This document shows, in pieces, positions 5,640 through 7,277 of a stretch of 7,277 nucleotides of DNA (the first letter of the stretch is position 1; each line of letters opens with the position of its first letter). Both the position numbers and the translations under genes were made by a program. The stretch lies in NCBI GenBank assembly GCA_011057845.1, contig DSDB01000488.1, forward strand, positions 1-7,277. The letters run 5' to 3'. The notes beneath the pieces are model-generated. The model ran no database searches, had not been told where the DNA came from, and was given only the letters and a program-made list of their open reading frames with translations. Origin of the DNA: Phycisphaerales bacterium (lineage in GTDB: Bacteria > Planctomycetota > Phycisphaerae > Sedimentisphaerales > Anaerobacaceae).

Positions 5640-5907
5640 GGAAAGTGGCCGGCTTGCGGAACTCATCCACAACCCGCCAGTCCTTGTCGTAGTAGTACCA
5701 CCGGGTATTGCCCGCCGTAACATGGTCCAGCTTCTTGACGCGCCGACCGAGCGCATCATACCAGAACTCCACGATATCCGTCTGGCCCCGCGTGATCTTC
5801 ACAATCCGGTTCTCGTAATCGTATTGGCAACTATACCCCTGGCGCTCGGTGGTCAGGTTCCCGGCCTCGTTGTTACACACTATCGTGTCCATAATCGGTG
5901 GCTGACC

Positions 5908-6618
5908 CTATGAGTCCGGAGCGGTTTCTTGTGCAGACCTTATCTTCTGAATATAGTCGCGAACATCCTCAGTCAAGGCCAGTCGCATGGGATGACTTTT
6001 GTCGCCATCCTTGGTATACACGCTGATATATGCCGGCTCCTCGAGTATCGAGAACGGCAGTATGATAGATGCCTCTGGTTCCAAGGCACGGGATAGTGTC
6101 GCTATCTCAATCCCATCGGATGTTATCGTGACTTTTCCAGGGAATGCTATTAGCGGGTTGACTGTGGTTATATATTGACGGTCCCCTCCTGATTCGAATA
6201 TACCCGCGGGAAGAGGTAGCCGGACGACTTTTGCCTCTTCGCCAGCCTGATACGATATCTCGATGCCTGCAGATTCGAACCCCTCTTCCATGTAGTCCAG
6301 CATCAGGCAGAAATATCCATAGCCAGTATCTCGATACAACAGGCAGTACACCATGAGCGGCTGTTCCAGCGATCCCTTGCCGTCCAATGTGGTCAGCGCT
6401 TTCGCTGTGGCCAAAGCCATATAGTGTTTAACGGGGTTAGAGGCCAAATGCTCCCAGTCAATAACATTCTGTAGTATATACATCAACTGACGTTTCATCA
6501 ATGCGACACGCGTTCTTGAGGCGCGCGCCTCACTCCGGACATACCATACTCCTCCTGTGAAGAGATTAAGCGTAACCAGCAGAGCGACAGCAAGTCTATA
6601 TTTTGTAAGGCGGTTCAT
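5908..6618 (-). CDS. Hypothetical membrane-anchored protein, 236 aa
   Basis: I do not recognise this family. The protein starts MNRLTKYR followed by one hydrophobic segment (about 9-27, ending GGVWYV), then a polar helix rich in Arg/Lys/Ala (28-50). That implies a signal anchor with the bulk of the protein outside the cytoplasm. The remainder (about 85-215) alternates short hydrophobic and polar runs, as in beta-rich domains. Two cysteines (92 and 104) fall in the stretch MVYCLLYRDTGYGYFCLMLD. ATG 6618 is preceded by AGGACGGA, an acceptable ribosome binding site. The gene is clearly poorer in GC than the rest (25/60 in 6121-6180), which suggests a foreign origin. It ends in TAG (5910-5908), after which the same frame continues into the RHS fragment. 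It lies between the two 28-bp inverted repeat arms. Confidence 0.7.
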   Translation of the reverse strand: MNRLTKYRLAVALLVTLNLFTGGVWYVRSEARASRTRVALMKRQLMYILQNVIDWEHLASNPVKHYMALATAKALTTLDGKGSLEQPLMVYCLLYRDTGYGYFCLMLDYMEEGFESAGIEISYQAGEEAKVVRLPLPAGIFESGGDRQYITTVNPLIAFPGKVTITSDGIEIATLSRALEPEASIILPFSILEEPAYISVYTKDGDKSHPMRLALTEDVRDYIQKIRSAQETAPDS

Positions 6619-6952
6619 TCATTTCCGTCCTGATATCGTGCGATCAAAAGAAAGACAATGGCGATGTCGGTAAGCCGTCAGCATTCACTGGTGGCGGCTC
6701 GTCTGGTCGATTCCTTGCCGATTGCCGGCAATTCCGATGAGCTGTCCGAATCTGATTCACTTTCTCCGGCCCGGAGGCCATCGGATCAACAGTTCCGAGG
6801 TCTGTGCCAGCGTCACATGGATGCCATTTTTGGACCGTCACAAAGCGGTGCGGTCGAGGGCAACCCCACCAAGTAAATGGATTCGATCGGCACAAGATGC
6901 TGCAGGGCTGGCATGTCTCATATTCGACAAGTGCCCAGATGTGCCATCCCTG
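6619..6952. other. Stretch without a supported gene
   Basis: These 334 bases have short open frames on both strands (72 codons at 6658-6876 on +, 83 codons at 6895-6644 on -). None has a convincing ribosome binding site or a recognisable domain, and the two overlap antisense. The part next to 6618 presumably holds the promoter of the 236-aa gene, but no good -35/-10 pair was found. It may be decayed coding DNA. Confidence 0.4.
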
Positions 6953-6980
6953 GGCGCATTAACATGCGAAGTGCAACACG
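6953..6980 (-). repeat. Perfect 28-bp inverted repeat, right arm
   Basis: This is the exact reverse complement of 5505-5532; the two arms enclose about 1.42 kb. Eleven bases separate it from the right copy of the direct repeat at 6992. Confidence 0.92.
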
Positions 6981-6991
6981 CCGCCCTCAAT

Positions 6992-7019
6992 CATGTTCCT
7001 GGCCCAAAGCGATAAATCC
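6992..7019 (+). repeat. 28-bp direct repeat, copy 2
   Basis: This is identical to 5404-5431 except for one base. Here it is followed after 13 bases by copy B of the 107-bp repeat, whereas in copy 1 the distance is 101 bases and an inverted-repeat arm lies between. Confidence 0.85.
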
Positions 7020-7032
7020 AGCACTTACAACA

Positions 7033-7139
7033 ACTTATCCTACCACGCCGCCCCCCGCCTGTCAGGTCAAATCCCGCCAGACGCAGACCCGCGGCCGAGG
7101 GTCGCTTCAACCGGCGATCCCGAACCCGCTTCGCGACCA
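7033..7139 (+). repeat. 107-bp dispersed direct repeat, copy B
   Basis: This is a gapless match to 5533-5639 at about 88%. The first hairpin survives with a G-U pair in RNA (GCGGCC/GGTCGC, 7091-7105), while the second (7118-7136) has one mispair. The copies are diverged, so duplication is not recent, or two members of a family landed independently. Confidence 0.88.
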
Positions 7140-7154
7140 ACGACCAGCGACCGT
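7134..7154 (+). repeat. Three 7-bp tandem units (CGACCAN-like)
   Basis: CGACCAA, CGACCAG and CGACCGT follow each other directly at the right edge of the 107-bp repeat. This is a small degenerate microrepeat. Confidence 0.5.
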
Positions 7155-7163
7155 CAACCCATC

Positions 7164-7193
7164 AATCCGTGCGAATCCGTGCAAATCCGTGGT
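7164..7193 (+). repeat. Three 10-bp tandem units starting AATCCGTG
   Basis: AATCCGTG recurs at 7164, 7174 and 7184 with units ending CG, CA and GT. A looser version with the same 10-base period (TTCGCGCAGG then TCCGCGTCAG) appears near 7240-7260. The stretch from 7140 to the window end has no gene I can support. Confidence 0.7.
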
Positions 7194-7277
7194 TCCACAA
7201 TCTGGGCCTGTATCCGAGCCGATAGGACGCCATCGCGATTCGCGCAGGTCCGCGTCAGTCCAGCCTTGCGCTTCTGC

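Larger units (their letters stand above)
5488..5907 (-). pseudogene. RHS/YD-repeat protein fragment running into repeat DNA
   Basis: Directly after a TAG (5910-5908) the frame encodes two YD-type units: NNEAGNLTTERQGYS, then QYDYENRIVKITRG, then EFWYDALGRRVKKLD. About 80 residues (5907-5659) are RHS-like, while intact RHS proteins carry many such repeats and a core domain. Nothing RHS-like precedes the TAG. After VVDEF (about 5659) similarity ends, and from 5639 the codons belong to the 107-bp dispersed repeat and then the 28-bp inverted repeat, up to the stop at 5488. The piece is thus truncated at both ends. An ATG exists at 5892 but no ribosome binding site supports it. It is probably not expressed on its own, but see the in-frame TAG observation. 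Confidence 0.7.

Noticed and set aside
5412..5720. C-terminal part of the 146-codon frame that starts with the HEPN fragment
   Set aside because: These codons come from dispersed repeats and from antisense RHS sequence and have no HEPN character.
6658..6876. 72-codon plus-strand frame starting ATGGCGATG
   Set aside because: There is no clear ribosome binding site and no recognisable domain, and it overlaps an equally long antisense frame. It may be remnant DNA.
7020..7277. CRISPR array at the right end
   Set aside because: The repeats are 7 and 10 bases long with no spacers and no palindromic repeat unit, which does not fit a CRISPR array.

Overview
This is a GC-rich bacterial window (one feoB line, 4201-4260, is 41/60 G+C). 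It combines an iduronate-2-sulfatase-type sulfatase, a DtxR-family/FeoA/FeoB iron operon, RHS debris and many dispersed repeats. That mix would suit the Planctomycetota or related PVC lineages. This is an inference from gene content: no rRNA or marker gene is present to settle it.

Left part (1-2064). A Tat-exported type I sulfatase runs leftwards off the window edge. A leader of about 295 bases with a long G-rich tract follows. Then come two complete, convergent tRNA genes: Ser(GCU) on + and Pro(GGG) on -. The Pro gene has its own promoter and a hairpin/T-run terminator.

Centre (2100-5054). This is a compact iron-uptake operon: a DtxR/MntR-type metal-dependent repressor, then FeoA 16 nt later, then the Fe(II) transporter FeoB. 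The repressor gene has a perfect-consensus sigma70 promoter (TTGACA, 18 bp, TATAAT). The spacer of that promoter holds an inverted repeat, GTTAG-N6-CTAAC, that resembles a DtxR/IdeR iron box. The same GTTAG-N6-CTAAC dyad occurs again between feoA and feoB. The simplest reading is an autoregulated repressor that shuts off its own gene and feoAB when iron is plentiful.

Right part (5055-7277). This is a graveyard of broken genes and repeats. A 5'-truncated MNT nucleotidyltransferase overlaps by 4 bases a HEPN gene that is cut off after 44 residues, at the point where a dispersed repeat begins. Beyond lie a truncated RHS/YD-repeat fragment and a lower-GC 236-aa membrane-anchored protein of unknown function, both on the minus strand and in the same frame, separated only by a TAG. 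A perfect 28-bp inverted repeat (5505-5532 / 6953-6980), a 28-bp direct repeat (27/28) and a 107-bp direct repeat (about 88% identical, with hairpins) surround them. The window ends in short 7-bp and 10-bp tandem repeats. No transposase, integrase, rRNA or CRISPR array was seen.
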